Below, piece after piece: positions 17,629 to 31,200 of a stretch of DNA of 64,000 nucleotides (its first letter is position 1; each line of letters starts with the position of its first letter). The stretch is from Gemmobacter aquarius (GTDB lineage: Bacteria > Pseudomonadota > Alphaproteobacteria > Rhodobacterales > Rhodobacteraceae), in the NCBI RefSeq assembly GCF_003060865.1, contig NZ_CP028918.1:1662001-1726000 (forward strand), given 5' to 3'. The position numbers and the translations under genes are program-made. The notes below the pieces were generated by a model, which had not been told where the DNA came from, ran no database searches, and worked only from the letters and a program-made list of their open reading frames with translations.

Positions 17629-19131
17629 ATGAATCCTGCCGTGCAGGCGCTGTTCGTGATCGTTATCGGTGTCGGTGGCTGTGTCGGTTACTTCTACTTC
17701 TCGAACCTGTTCCTCGACAAAGTGCTTTTCCCCGCCCGTGGCCCCAATGCCGGCCGCAACATCAGCCGCGCCAACATGATCCGCCCGTGGCTGTTCCTCG
17801 CCCCTGCGTTGATCGCGCTTGGCACCTACCTTGCCTATCCCGTCTTCGCCACCGCCTGGCTTTCCCTCCACCGCAACGGCGATTTCGTGGGGCTCGAGAA
17901 TTACAGCCGCATGGCCTCGGAAGCCAAGTTCTGGGAATCGATGCGAAACAACATGCTCTGGCTGATCGTGGTGCCCGCACTTTCCACCGCATTCGGCCTG
18001 CTTGCCGCCCAACTTTCAGACCGCATCCGCTGGGGCAGCATCGCCAAGTCGCTGATCTTCATGCCCATGGCGATTTCCTTCGTCGGCGCCTCGGTCATCT
18101 GGAAACTGATCTACGACACCCGCCCCGAAGGTCAGGCGCAGATCGGTCTGCTCAACGCGCTCTGGATGCGGTTCGACGGTGGCATCGGCTCGACCTTGTT
18201 GCTACAGGTTCTGCCCGCCGCCTTCCTGCTCTCGCTGATCGCGGCCTTTGCCTATGTCGGCTGGCTCGTCACTCGGCCAATGGTCGCCGCTTTGCGTCGT
18301 GAAGGGGCTTCGAGCACGCTAATTCAAATGATCATCGCGTTTGCTACGCTGGTCGTTACGCTTGCGCTTGGGGCGCGCTTCATTCGGGTTATTGGAACAG
18401 GTGCGCCCCTTGTTCTGGAAAAGATTTCTCAATCTGGCACGTTTTGGTTCATGTTTGACGGTGGTGTTTGGTCAGTCTTTTTCAACAGTGTACTTCCAAG
18501 TGTGATTGTTATTGGCGTCTTGGCGGCGATGCTAAAGTTTGCTTTGTCAATTTTGATTCCGATGTTTTTTGGTATCAGCCCATTAGCGAGGGTCATGCTG
18601 GGCCGCGCGCTCGGCATCGCCGTGGTGATCTTCCTGATCTGGGAGCTTGTCACATGGCTTACCGGCCTGGTCACCGGCGTGATGCCCTATGGCAAACCGC
18701 AAACTTGGCTGACGCTGGGCTATTGGAACAGCTATTTCCTGATGATCGTTCTGGTCTGGATCCAGACGGGTTTCGCCATGGTCATCCTGTCGGCAGCCCT
18801 GCGCGGCGTGCCGGAAGACACGGTCGAAGCCGCGATCATCGACGGCGCGAACCCGTTTCAGATTTTCTTCCAGATCAAGGTGCCGCAGATCATGTCGACC
18901 ATCGTCGTGGTCTGGACCACCATCACCATCGTCGTGCTCAAGGTCTTTGACATCGTGCTCGCCATGACCAACGGCCAGTGGGAGACGCAGGTTCTGGCCA
19001 ATTACATGTATGACAAACTGTTCCGCTCGCTCGACTGGGGCGTCGGCTCGGCCTCGGCCATGGTCATCATGCTGCTGGTCACGCCCATCCTGATCTGGAA
19101 CGTCTACAACGCCCGTAAGGAAATGCGCTGA
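17629..19131 (+). CDS. aglF: alpha-glucoside ABC transporter permease AglF with a large central insertion
   Basis: Both ends match AglF: the N-terminus (GRNISRANMIRPWLFLAPAL, SLIFMPMAISFVGASVIWK) and the C-terminus from YWNSYFLMIVLVWIQTGF with the ATPase-contact EAA loop EAAIIDGANPFQIFF near residue 400. The product is 500 residues, whereas the Sinorhizobium-type AglF I know is about 335. The extra ~160 residues (about 185-348) hold several more hydrophobic helices, and bases ~18300-18590 inside it are AT-rich (26 of 60 G+C at 18481-18540). The frame is intact. Its stop overlaps aglG (TGATG). Confidence 0.85.
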   Translation: MNPAVQALFVIVIGVGGCVGYFYFSNLFLDKVLFPARGPNAGRNISRANMIRPWLFLAPALIALGTYLAYPVFATAWLSLHRNGDFVGLENYSRMASEAKFWESMRNNMLWLIVVPALSTAFGLLAAQLSDRIRWGSIAKSLIFMPMAISFVGASVIWKLIYDTRPEGQAQIGLLNALWMRFDGGIGSTLLLQVLPAAFLLSLIAAFAYVGWLVTRPMVAALRREGASSTLIQMIIAFATLVVTLALGARFIRVIGTGAPLVLEKISQSGTFWFMFDGGVWSVFFNSVLPSVIVIGVLAAMLKFALSILIPMFFGISPLARVMLGRALGIAVVIFLIWELVTWLTGLVTGVMPYGKPQTWLTLGYWNSYFLMIVLVWIQTGFAMVILSAALRGVPEDTVEAAIIDGANPFQIFFQIKVPQIMSTIVVVWTTITIVVLKVFDIVLAMTNGQWETQVLANYMYDKLFRSLDWGVGSASAMVIMLLVTPILIWNVYNARKEMR

Positions 19132-20270
19132 TGGACAGTATTGCCGGAAAGAAATCTACCCTCGTCTGGGCCGTCCATCTGTCTTGCGCGCTGCTGGTCG
19201 CGCTTTGGGTGCTGCCGACCTTTGGCCTGTTGATGTCGTCGTTCCGCACGGGTGACCAGATCAGCACCTCGGGCTGGTGGCGTGCGCTTTCGGCGCAGCA
19301 AAGCCAGCTGCCCGCAATCCGTCTGGCGGGTGAGGAGACACCGGCCGATGGCGGCTATGTCATCGACGGCCAGTTGTTCGACGGGGCAGGGGCCGCGATC
19401 AGCAAATGGGGCACGTCGTCGCGCGAACCCGAGGCTTATGCCGCTGGCGACACGGCGACGCTGAACGATGGTGTGACCCTGACCGTCACCACCGAGGGTG
19501 CCTATAGCCTGAAATCGCCCGCCAGCATGGCCGGGATGCGGATGCCCCGCGTCTTCGTCACCGCAACCACTCCGCCCGAATTCACCACCGACAACTACTC
19601 GACAGTGCTGTTCAGCCCGCTTGCGGGGCAAACCATCGGGCAAGCCTTCCTCAACACCCTCACCGTGTCGATCCCGGCCACCGTCATCCCGATCCTGATC
19701 GCCGCCTTCGCCGCCTATGCGCTGGCGTGGATGGAGTTTCCGGGCCGCGCGCTTCTGGTCGCGGTGGTGGTGGGGCTGCTGGTTGTGCCGCTGCAACTTG
19801 CGCTTATCCCGCTGTTGCAACTGCACAACCAGCTTGGCATCGGCAAAAGCTACCTTGGCATCTGGATGGCCCATACCGGCTTTGGCCTGCCGCTGGCGAT
19901 TTACCTGCTCAGGAACTACATGGCCGGCCTTCCCCGCGACATCATCGAAAACGCCCGCGTCGATGGCGCGACCGATTTCCAGATTTTCGTCAAGATCATC
20001 CTGCCGCTGTCGTTCCCCGCCCTCGCCTCGTTCGCCATCTTCCAGTTCCTCTGGACATGGAACGACCTGCTCGTCGCGCTGGTGTTCCTTGGCACCGGCA
20101 ATGACCAGCAGGTGCTGACCGGCAACCTCGTGAACCTGATGGGGTCACGCGGTGGCGACTGGGAGATCCTGTCGGCCTCGGCCTTCATCTCGATCGCGGT
20201 GCCGCTGATGGTGTTCTTTGCCATGCAGAAGTATCTGGTGCGCGGCCTGTTGGCCGGTTCCGTGAAATAA
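19131..20270 (+). CDS. aglG: alpha-glucoside ABC transporter permease AglG
   Basis: The 379-residue permease has one N-terminal helix, a ~130-residue hydrophilic periplasmic loop (residues ~45-165), then five helices with the EAA loop ENARVDGATDFQIFVKIILP. The long first loop is normal for AglG. It pairs with AglF to form the membrane channel. Start overlaps the aglF stop. Confidence 0.92.
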   Translation: MDSIAGKKSTLVWAVHLSCALLVALWVLPTFGLLMSSFRTGDQISTSGWWRALSAQQSQLPAIRLAGEETPADGGYVIDGQLFDGAGAAISKWGTSSREPEAYAAGDTATLNDGVTLTVTTEGAYSLKSPASMAGMRMPRVFVTATTPPEFTTDNYSTVLFSPLAGQTIGQAFLNTLTVSIPATVIPILIAAFAAYALAWMEFPGRALLVAVVVGLLVVPLQLALIPLLQLHNQLGIGKSYLGIWMAHTGFGLPLAIYLLRNYMAGLPRDIIENARVDGATDFQIFVKIILPLSFPALASFAIFQFLWTWNDLLVALVFLGTGNDQQVLTGNLVNLMGSRGGDWEILSASAFISIAVPLMVFFAMQKYLVRGLLAGSVK

Positions 20271-20283
20271 GAAAGACCAGACT

Positions 20284-21909
20284 ATGCAAGATGGTATCGG
20301 CAAAGACGCCGATTGGTGGCGCGGCGCGGTGATCTACCAGATCTATCCGCGCAGCTATCAGGACAGCAATGGCGACGGCATTGGCGACCTGAAAGGGATC
20401 GCCGACCGCCTGCCGCATATCGCCGCCCTTGGCGCGGATGCGATCTGGATCAGCCCGTTCTTCACCTCGCCGATGAAGGATTTCGGCTACGACGTTTCCG
20501 ATTATTGCGACGTCGACCCGATGTTCGGCAGCCTCGCCGATTTCGACCTCGTCGTCGAAACCGCGCATAGCTACGGGCTGAAGGTGATGATCGACCTCGT
20601 GCTGTCGCACACCGCCGAGTCGCATCCGTGGTTCGCGACCAGCCGCCAGAACCGCAGCAACGACAAATCCGGTTGGTATGTCTGGGCCGACCCCAAACCC
20701 GATGGCACGCCACCGAACAACTGGCTTTCGGTCTTTGGCGGGTCCGCATGGCAATGGGACGCGCGGCGCGAGCAGTATTACCTGCACAACTTCCTGACCA
20801 GCCAGCCCGACCTGAACCTGCACCACGCCCCCGTGCAGGACGCGCTTCTGGATGTGGCGCGTTTCTGGCTGAAGCGGGGGGTAAACGGCTTCCGTCTGGA
20901 TACGATCAACTTTTACTTCCACGACAAGCACCTGCGCGACAATCCTTCGCTACCGCCCGAGCTGCGGAACGATTCCATCGCGCCTTCGGTCAACCCCTAC
21001 AACCACCAGCTACACCTGTTCTCGAAGAACCAGCCGGAAAACCTTGAATTTCTTAGGAAATTCCGCGCAGTTCTCGACCCCTACGCCGCCGCCGCAGTGG
21101 GCGAGGTGGGCGATGCCCAGCGCGGGCTCGAAATCATGGCCGAATATACCTCGGGCGGGGACAAGGTGCAGATGTGCTACCCGTTCGAGATGCTGCAACC
21201 CGCCCGCCTGACGGCAGATCTTGCCGCAACGACCTTTGACCGCTTGGCGAAAGCCGCGCCCGACGCTTGGCCCTGCTGGGCCTATTCCAACCACGACACG
21301 GTGCGCCACATCACCCGCTGGAACCTTTCCGACACCGCAGCAAGGACTTACGCGGCGATGCTCATGTGCCTGCGCGGGTCGGTTTGCCTGTATCAGGGCG
21401 AAGAAATTGGTCTGCCCGAAGCCGAGATCGGTCTTGACGAATTGCAAGATCCCTACGGCATCCAGTTCTGGCCCGAATTCAAGGGCCGCGACGGCTGCCG
21501 CACCCCGATGATCTGGACGACCGACAACGCGCTTTGCGGGTTTTCCAGCGCGCCCAAGGCGTGGCTTCCCGTCACAGCCCCGCACCGCCCGCTTTCGGTC
21601 GCGGCACAAACGGGGCGGGCGGGCTCGATGCTGGAACATTACCGCGCGGCGCTCACCTTCCGCCGCCAGCACCCCACTCTGCGCGATGGCACCATGACCG
21701 GCTGGCACAGTGACGGGCAGGTGTTCAGCTTCCTTCGCACAGGGGGCGAGACGCTGTTTTGCGCCTTCAACCTGACCGAAGCCGAAACCAGCGTCAGCCT
21801 GCCAGAGGGCGATTGGACTGGCCTTGCCGATGCAATTCACGGCGCCCCCGTGACAGGCCGCACAGCGCGCCTTTCGGGCTGGGGCTTCGTCGTAGCGAAA
21901 AGATCATAG
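20284..21909 (+). CDS. aglA: GH13 alpha-glucosidase
   Basis: The 541-residue enzyme is a cytoplasmic GH13 alpha-glucosidase (oligo-1,6-glucosidase/AglA type). It starts WWRGAVIYQIYPRSYQD and has the nucleophile Asp in GFRLDTINF near residue 205, the acid/base Glu in AVGEVGDAQ and the conserved YSNHDTVRH. It hydrolyses the imported alpha-glucosides to glucose for Glk. It starts 13 bp after aglG. Confidence 0.93.
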   Translation: MQDGIGKDADWWRGAVIYQIYPRSYQDSNGDGIGDLKGIADRLPHIAALGADAIWISPFFTSPMKDFGYDVSDYCDVDPMFGSLADFDLVVETAHSYGLKVMIDLVLSHTAESHPWFATSRQNRSNDKSGWYVWADPKPDGTPPNNWLSVFGGSAWQWDARREQYYLHNFLTSQPDLNLHHAPVQDALLDVARFWLKRGVNGFRLDTINFYFHDKHLRDNPSLPPELRNDSIAPSVNPYNHQLHLFSKNQPENLEFLRKFRAVLDPYAAAAVGEVGDAQRGLEIMAEYTSGGDKVQMCYPFEMLQPARLTADLAATTFDRLAKAAPDAWPCWAYSNHDTVRHITRWNLSDTAARTYAAMLMCLRGSVCLYQGEEIGLPEAEIGLDELQDPYGIQFWPEFKGRDGCRTPMIWTTDNALCGFSSAPKAWLPVTAPHRPLSVAAQTGRAGSMLEHYRAALTFRRQHPTLRDGTMTGWHSDGQVFSFLRTGGETLFCAFNLTEAETSVSLPEGDWTGLADAIHGAPVTGRTARLSGWGFVVAKRS

Positions 21910-21918
21910 GGGAAAACG

Positions 21919-23007
<1,089 letters not shown>

Positions 23008-23018
23008 CCTCGGCAGGG

Positions 23019-23903
23019 TCATTCGACTTCGGGTGCCGCCAGCAGCGGTGCCAACAGATCGGCAAGCTCTGCCGCCTGTCCGGTCAGCGGGGCGGCATGG
23101 GCCAGAACGATCGGCTCGGTCCCCGCATCGGCAATCGGAACCGTGATCACCCGTTGCCCGTCATGGCTGTGGCGCGAGGCGGGGCGCGAATAGCTGATGC
23201 CCACCCCCAGCCCGTTTGCAGCAAAGCTCCGCATCAGTTCAAGCGACGCCGTCCGGTGCGCTATGCGCGGGCCAAGCCCCGCACGGCTGAACAACCCCCG
23301 CATATGGCCGACCGACAGGCCCTGATCGGTCAGGATCAGCGGCCATTCTGCCACCTCGGCCAGCGTAGCGCCTCGCCGCAGCGTGGCCAGCGGATGCCCC
23401 TTGCCCACCACGGCATGCGGCGCGACACGGGCCAGCACGCGCCGCGCTACCTCGTCGCCAAGGCCAAGGTCCCAGGTCAACGCAAGGTCGATCCGCCCTT
23501 GCCGCAGCGCCTCGGTCATTGCCTCGAAGCCGGTCACCACCGGCTCGACCCGTATTGCGCTGCCCTCTATCGCGCGCAGCACCCGTGCCAGCAGCGAGGG
23601 GGCGAGGTCTTCAAAGCAGGCCAGCCGCAACGGTACCGTCGCCACATCGCCCGCCATCAACCGCCCGAACCCTGCCAGCAGGGTCTGCGCCTCGGCCAGC
23701 CAGCCACGCCCGAAGGCGGTGGTGGTGATCGGCCCGCCCGGCCGCCGCAGGAACAGCGGTTGGCCCAAAGCCCCTTCAAGTTGGCCAAGAGCCACCGAAA
23801 GCGCGGGCTGCGACACGTTCAACGCCTCGGCCGCCGCCGTGACGCCGCCGAACCGCGCAACCGCGCAGGCATATTCGATCTGTCGCAGCGTGGCATTGAG
23901 CAT
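23019..23903 (-). CDS. LysR-family transcriptional regulator
   Basis: The 294-residue protein has an N-terminal winged helix (MLNATLRQIEYACAVARFGG, then AAEALNVSQPALSVALGQLE) and a C-terminal LysR substrate domain. It is divergent from the phytanoyl-CoA dioxygenase across 88 bp, and LysR regulators commonly control such a divergent neighbour. Its effector is unknown. Confidence 0.88.
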   Translation of the reverse strand: MLNATLRQIEYACAVARFGGVTAAAEALNVSQPALSVALGQLEGALGQPLFLRRPGGPITTTAFGRGWLAEAQTLLAGFGRLMAGDVATVPLRLACFEDLAPSLLARVLRAIEGSAIRVEPVVTGFEAMTEALRQGRIDLALTWDLGLGDEVARRVLARVAPHAVVGKGHPLATLRRGATLAEVAEWPLILTDQGLSVGHMRGLFSRAGLGPRIAHRTASLELMRSFAANGLGVGISYSRPASRHSHDGQRVITVPIADAGTEPIVLAHAAPLTGQAAELADLLAPLLAAPEVE

Positions 23904-23991
23904 CCCTATGGCCCCGATGAATTCATATTATTTGAAGCTATAAAGCCGGTCTGTCATTCCTGTCACCAGCAAAAGACAAAGGGGGGCGCAG

Positions 23992-24780
<789 letters not shown>

Positions 24781-24847
24781 CGGCTTACCATCGGCGGCTT
24801 CCCTTTCCGGCACTTGCCCCTATGCTTGCGCCCCAAAAGGAGCCGCC

Positions 24848-25837
24848 ATGGAACCCGCACGCCATCGTCCCAAACTGTTCCCGCCGCCAGAATTTCCGCC
24901 GCGCAAGAAGGCCATCTTTTCCCGCATGCCGCCCGCGGTCTTTCCCGCGATCCTGGGATTTGTCGGCCTTGGCCTTGCGATGCGGCGGGGGCTTTCTTCG
25001 CACGGTTTCGACGCCACGCCAGCCGATCTGCTGCTTGCCATGGCATGCGCGCTCTGGGCTTTTGCGAGTTTTGCCTATCTGGTCAAGCTGTCCCGCAGGG
25101 CAGGGGTGCTGGCCGAGGATCTGCGCGTGCTTCCCGGCCGCAACGGCCTTGCTGCCGCCACGATGGGCGGCATGGCGGTCGCCGCCGCCCTCGTCCCCGT
25201 CGCGCCACATGCCGCAGCGATCCTGCTGGTCGTCTCGCTTCTGGTCCATACCGCGCTGACCGTGTTCTCGGCGCTCATGGCCTGCCGCCTGTCGCCCGAG
25301 GCGCGGCCCGTCGATCCGGGTTGGCACCTGCGCTTCGTCGGCTTCATCGTCGGCGCGATTGCCGCGATCGGCCTTGGCTGGGCTGCGCTGGCAAACGCGC
25401 TGCTCTGGCTGACCATCCCGCTTGCCGTGGCGATCTGGGCTGCGTCGGCGCACCAGTTCCGCCACGCCGCACCGCCCGCCCCGCTGCGCCCCCTGCTTGC
25501 GATCCACCTCTCGCCCGCAGCGCTTTTTGCGACCGTCGCCGCGATGCTCGGCCATGATGGCGTGGCGACCGGCTTCCTCGCGCTCGGCACCCTGCTGTTG
25601 CTGGCATTGCTGGCCTCGGCCCGCTGGATCACTGCCGCAGGCTTCACGCCGCTGTGGGGGGCCTTCACCTTTCCGCTTGCCGCCTATGCCTCGGCCCTTT
25701 TCGCCAATGGCCTTATATGGGCAGGCACAGCCCTTTTTCTGGCCGGAGCCGTCATCATCCCGGCAATCCTGTGGAAAACGCTTACCCTCTGGGCCGCAGG
25801 CAGCCTCGCCGCGAAAACCAACGCGGCCGAGGCCTGA
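24848..25837 (+). CDS. TehA/SLAC1-type (TDT family) membrane permease
   Basis: The 329-residue protein has about ten hydrophobic helices and begins MEPARHRPKLFPPPEFPPRKK before the first. The order of helices and the motif MPPAVFPAILGFVGLGLAMRRG resemble the tellurite-resistance/dicarboxylate transporter (TDT) family that includes TehA and SLAC1 anion channels. AAAAGGAG is the ribosome site. Substrate unknown. Confidence 0.72.
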   Translation: MEPARHRPKLFPPPEFPPRKKAIFSRMPPAVFPAILGFVGLGLAMRRGLSSHGFDATPADLLLAMACALWAFASFAYLVKLSRRAGVLAEDLRVLPGRNGLAAATMGGMAVAAALVPVAPHAAAILLVVSLLVHTALTVFSALMACRLSPEARPVDPGWHLRFVGFIVGAIAAIGLGWAALANALLWLTIPLAVAIWAASAHQFRHAAPPAPLRPLLAIHLSPAALFATVAAMLGHDGVATGFLALGTLLLLALLASARWITAAGFTPLWGAFTFPLAAYASALFANGLIWAGTALFLAGAVIIPAILWKTLTLWAAGSLAAKTNAAEA

Positions 25838-25841
25838 TGCC

Positions 25842-26399
25842 TTACGGGATGATGCGCGTGTATTTCACGCCCGCAAGCGTGGCCCCCGCAATCAGACCCT
25901 GCTGGCCAAAGACGAAGGGGATGACCGGATCGAGTTCGGTCGTTTCCTTGCCGATGCTGGCGCCCTGTTCGGGTGTGGCATAGCGCAGATCGCCGCTTGC
26001 CGCCCAACCCGACCCGCGCCGGAATTCGGCCAAGGCCTGATCGGTCATGAAGAACAGCGCATGGGCATATTGCTGCGCCCCGATCTGCAAGCCGATGCTG
26101 GCCTTGGTCGCCGAATAGTAATCGACCGTCACGCCGCGGATCCGCAACGCGCCGCGCCCATAGGCCCCGCCGTAAAGGAACCCCGCCTCGGTGACGAGCG
26201 GCATGTAAAGCACCCCCGCCGCACGGTCGGCCAATTCGCGCGTGCCGGGATAGCGCCCGAACAGGTATTCTTGCGTCGCATCCACCCGCGCATCGATCTG
26301 GCCCCCGCCGTTCGATCCGACACCGTTGTTGCAAGCGGCCGTCAGCAACAGCGCCGCTCCGGCCCCGCCCAAAAGCGCCCTGCGTGATACATGGTCCAT
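25842..26399 (-). CDS. SYLF (YSC84) domain lipoprotein
   Basis: The 185-residue product starts MDHVSRRALLGGAGAALLL with a lipobox LTAAC, so it is a lipoprotein, and the twin arginine before the hydrophobic stretch is compatible with Tat export. The mature part contains the lipid-binding SYLF segment (SATKASIGLQIGAQQYAHALFFMTD). The stop is 4 bp from the stop of the convergent TehA-like gene. A longer start at 26483 is not supported. Confidence 0.85.
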   Translation of the reverse strand: MDHVSRRALLGGAGAALLLTAACNNGVGSNGGGQIDARVDATQEYLFGRYPGTRELADRAAGVLYMPLVTEAGFLYGGAYGRGALRIRGVTVDYYSATKASIGLQIGAQQYAHALFFMTDQALAEFRRGSGWAASGDLRYATPEQGASIGKETTELDPVIPFVFGQQGLIAGATLAGVKYTRIIP

Positions 26400-26527
26400 C
26401 TTGTCCGCCCTCTCTGGCCTCATCCGGGGCTCTCTGGCCCCGCTCGTCACGCCTAGATTAACCCTTTTCACCGCGCCTGTCATGCCCCGCCATCGGCGCG
26501 GGCGGGGATCGGCCCATCACGACACGG

Positions 26528-28244
<1,717 letters not shown>

Positions 28245-28281
28245 TGCTTGACCCTGCCGCAGGGGCGGTTAAGTCAGGCCC

Positions 28282-31200
28282 ATGCAGACAGGTCCGAAAA
28301 TTCTCCTCGGTGGTGCGCCCGAAGGCTATGACGCGCGGCTTCTGGCCCGCGAACTTGCCAAGGGCCAGCCGGTCATCCACATCGCCCGCGACGACAAAAG
28401 GGCTGAAGCGATGCGCGCCGCCCTTGCCGTCATGGCGCCGGGTGCGGTGGTGCTTGACCTGCCCGCGTGGGATTGCCTGCCCTACGACCGCGTCTCGCCC
28501 AACCCCGAGATTTCGGCACGCCGCATGGCCACGCTTGCAGCACTCGCCGATGGCATCAAGGGCGCGTTCGTCCTGCTCACCACGCTTTCCGCCGCGACCC
28601 AGCGCCTGCCCGCGCGCAGCGTGATCCGCGACGCCGCCTTTTCCGCCCGCGTGGGCGACAGGGTGGATGAGGCGCGGCTCAAGAACTTCCTCGTCCGCAT
28701 GGGCTTTTCGCCCTCGTCCACCGTGGCCGAACCGGGCGATTACGCGCTGCGCGGCGGCATCATCGACATCTGGCCGCCGGGGTCACGCTCGCCCATCCGG
28801 CTCGATTTCTTCGGGGACGTGCTCGACGGTGCGCGCCGTTTCGACCCCGAAACCCAGCGCACCACCGAAAAGCTGACCCAGATCGATTTCGCCCCGATGT
28901 CCGAGGTCATTCTCGACGAGGCCGCGATCACCCGTTTCCGCCAGACCTATCGCATCGAATTCGGCGCGGCAGGCACCGACGACCCGCTTTACGAAGCGGT
29001 CAGCGCAGGCCGCAAGCATCAGGGGATGGAGCATTGGCTGCCCTTCTTCCACGAACGGCTGGAAACCCTGTTCGACTATCTGCCCGATGCCACCGTCATG
29101 CTCGACGACCAGTTGACCCCCGCGCGCCTGTCGCGGTGGGAGGGTATCGAGGACCAATATGACGCCCGCAAGGATGCGCTTTCCGCCAAGGGGCGGCTCG
29201 ATTCCGTCTACAAGCCCTGCGCCCCCGCGTTGCTTTATCTCGACGATACCGCATGGGAGGCCGCAATCGCGCCCCATCGCGCGATCCAGCTATCCCCAAA
29301 CCCGCAAGCCCCCGGCCCGAACGTACTCGACGCACAGGGCCGGATGGGGCGCAGTTTCGCACCCGAGCGCCAGCAGGAAAACATCAGCCTTTTTGGAGCC
29401 TTGGCCGATCATCTTAAGACATTGCTTCAAGACGGCAACGTCATCATCGCCTCATGGTCCGAAGGTGCCCGCGAACGGCTTGAGGGGCTGCTGCAAGACC
29501 AAGGCGTAAGCGGCTCGAAACGTGCCAAGGATTTCCGCGACGTGGCCGAGGGTAAGGGAAACCTGTACCTGATGGTCTGGGCGCTCGAATCCGGCTTTAC
29601 CGCCCCCGGCCTTGCGGTGATTTCCGAACAGGATGTGCTGGGCGACCGTCTGGTCGGCAAACCCAAACGCAAGCGCAAGGCCGAGAATTTCCTGCGCGAC
29701 GCCGACACGCTGACGCCCGGCGATCTGGTGGTCCATGTCGAACACGGGGTGGGGCGCTACCTTGGCTTGGAAACCATCACCGCCCTTGGTGCGCCGCACG
29801 CCTGCGTGGCGCTGGAATATGCCGAAGGCGCAAAGCTGTATCTGCCGGTCGAGAACATCGAACTGCTGTCGCGCTACGGGCACGAAGAAGGCCTGCTCGA
29901 CCGTCTGGGCGGCGGCGCTTGGCAGGCGAAAAAGGCCAAGCTGAAAGAGCGTATCCGCGAAATCGCCGACCGCCTGATGCGGATCGCTGCCGAACGCGCC
30001 CTGCGCCACGCCCCCATTCTGGAAGCCCCCCATAACCTGTGGGAGGCCTTTGCCGCCCGCTTCCCCTATACCGAAACCGACGACCAGCTTTCCGCCATCG
30101 CCGATGTGGTGGCCGATCTCGAATCCGGCCGCCCGATGGACCGTCTGGTCGTGGGCGATGTGGGCTTCGGCAAGACCGAGGTTGCGATGCGCGCGGCTTT
30201 CGTCGCAGCCCTCGCCGGCATGCAGGTGGCGGTGATCTGCCCGACAACGCTTCTGGCCCGCCAGCACTACCGCAGCTTTGCCGAACGCTTCCGTGGCTTT
30301 CCCATCACCGTCCGCCCGCTGTCGCGCTTCGTGTCGCAAAAAGAAGCCAACGCCACCCGCGATGGCCTTGCCGATGGCACGGTCGACATTTGCGTCGGCA
30401 CCCATGCGCTGCTGGCCAAGGGCATCCGCTTCAAATCGCTGGGCCTTTTGATCATCGACGAAGAACAGCATTTCGGCGTGACCCATAAAGAACGCCTGAA
30501 AGAGATGCGCTCGGAAATCCATGTCCTGACGCTGACCGCAACGCCCATCCCGCGCACCTTGCAACTGTCGCTTGCAGGCGTGCGCGACCTGTCTATCATC
30601 GCCACGCCCCCCGTCGACCGTCTGGCAATCCGCACCTACATTTCCGAATTCGACACCATCACCCTGCGCGAGGCGCTCTTGCGCGAACGCTACCGTGGCG
30701 GCCAATCTTTCATCGTCGTCCCGCGCATTTCCGACCTGCCTGAGATCGAGGAGTTCCTGCACACCCATGTGCCGGAATGCAGCTACGTCATCGCCCACGG
30801 CCAACTCGCCGCAGGCGATCTCGACGAGCGGATGAACGAATTCTACGACGGCAAATATGACGTGCTGCTGTCCACCACCATCGTGGAAAGCGGTCTCGAC
30901 ATCCCCACCGCCAACACCATGATCATCCACCGCGCCGACATGTTCGGCCTGTCCCAGCTCTACCAGATCAGGGGGCGCGTGGGGCGGTCAAAGACCCGCG
31001 CCTATTGCTTCCTCACCACCAAACCCCGCGCGCCGCTGACGCCCCAAGCCATGAAGCGCCTGCGCCTGCTCGGCGGGCTGGACAGCCTTGGCGCCGGTTT
31101 CAACCTCGCCTCGCACGACCTCGACCTGCGCGGCGCGGGCAACCTTCTGGGCGAGGAACAGTCCGGCCATATCAAGGAAGTGGGATACGAACTTTACCAG

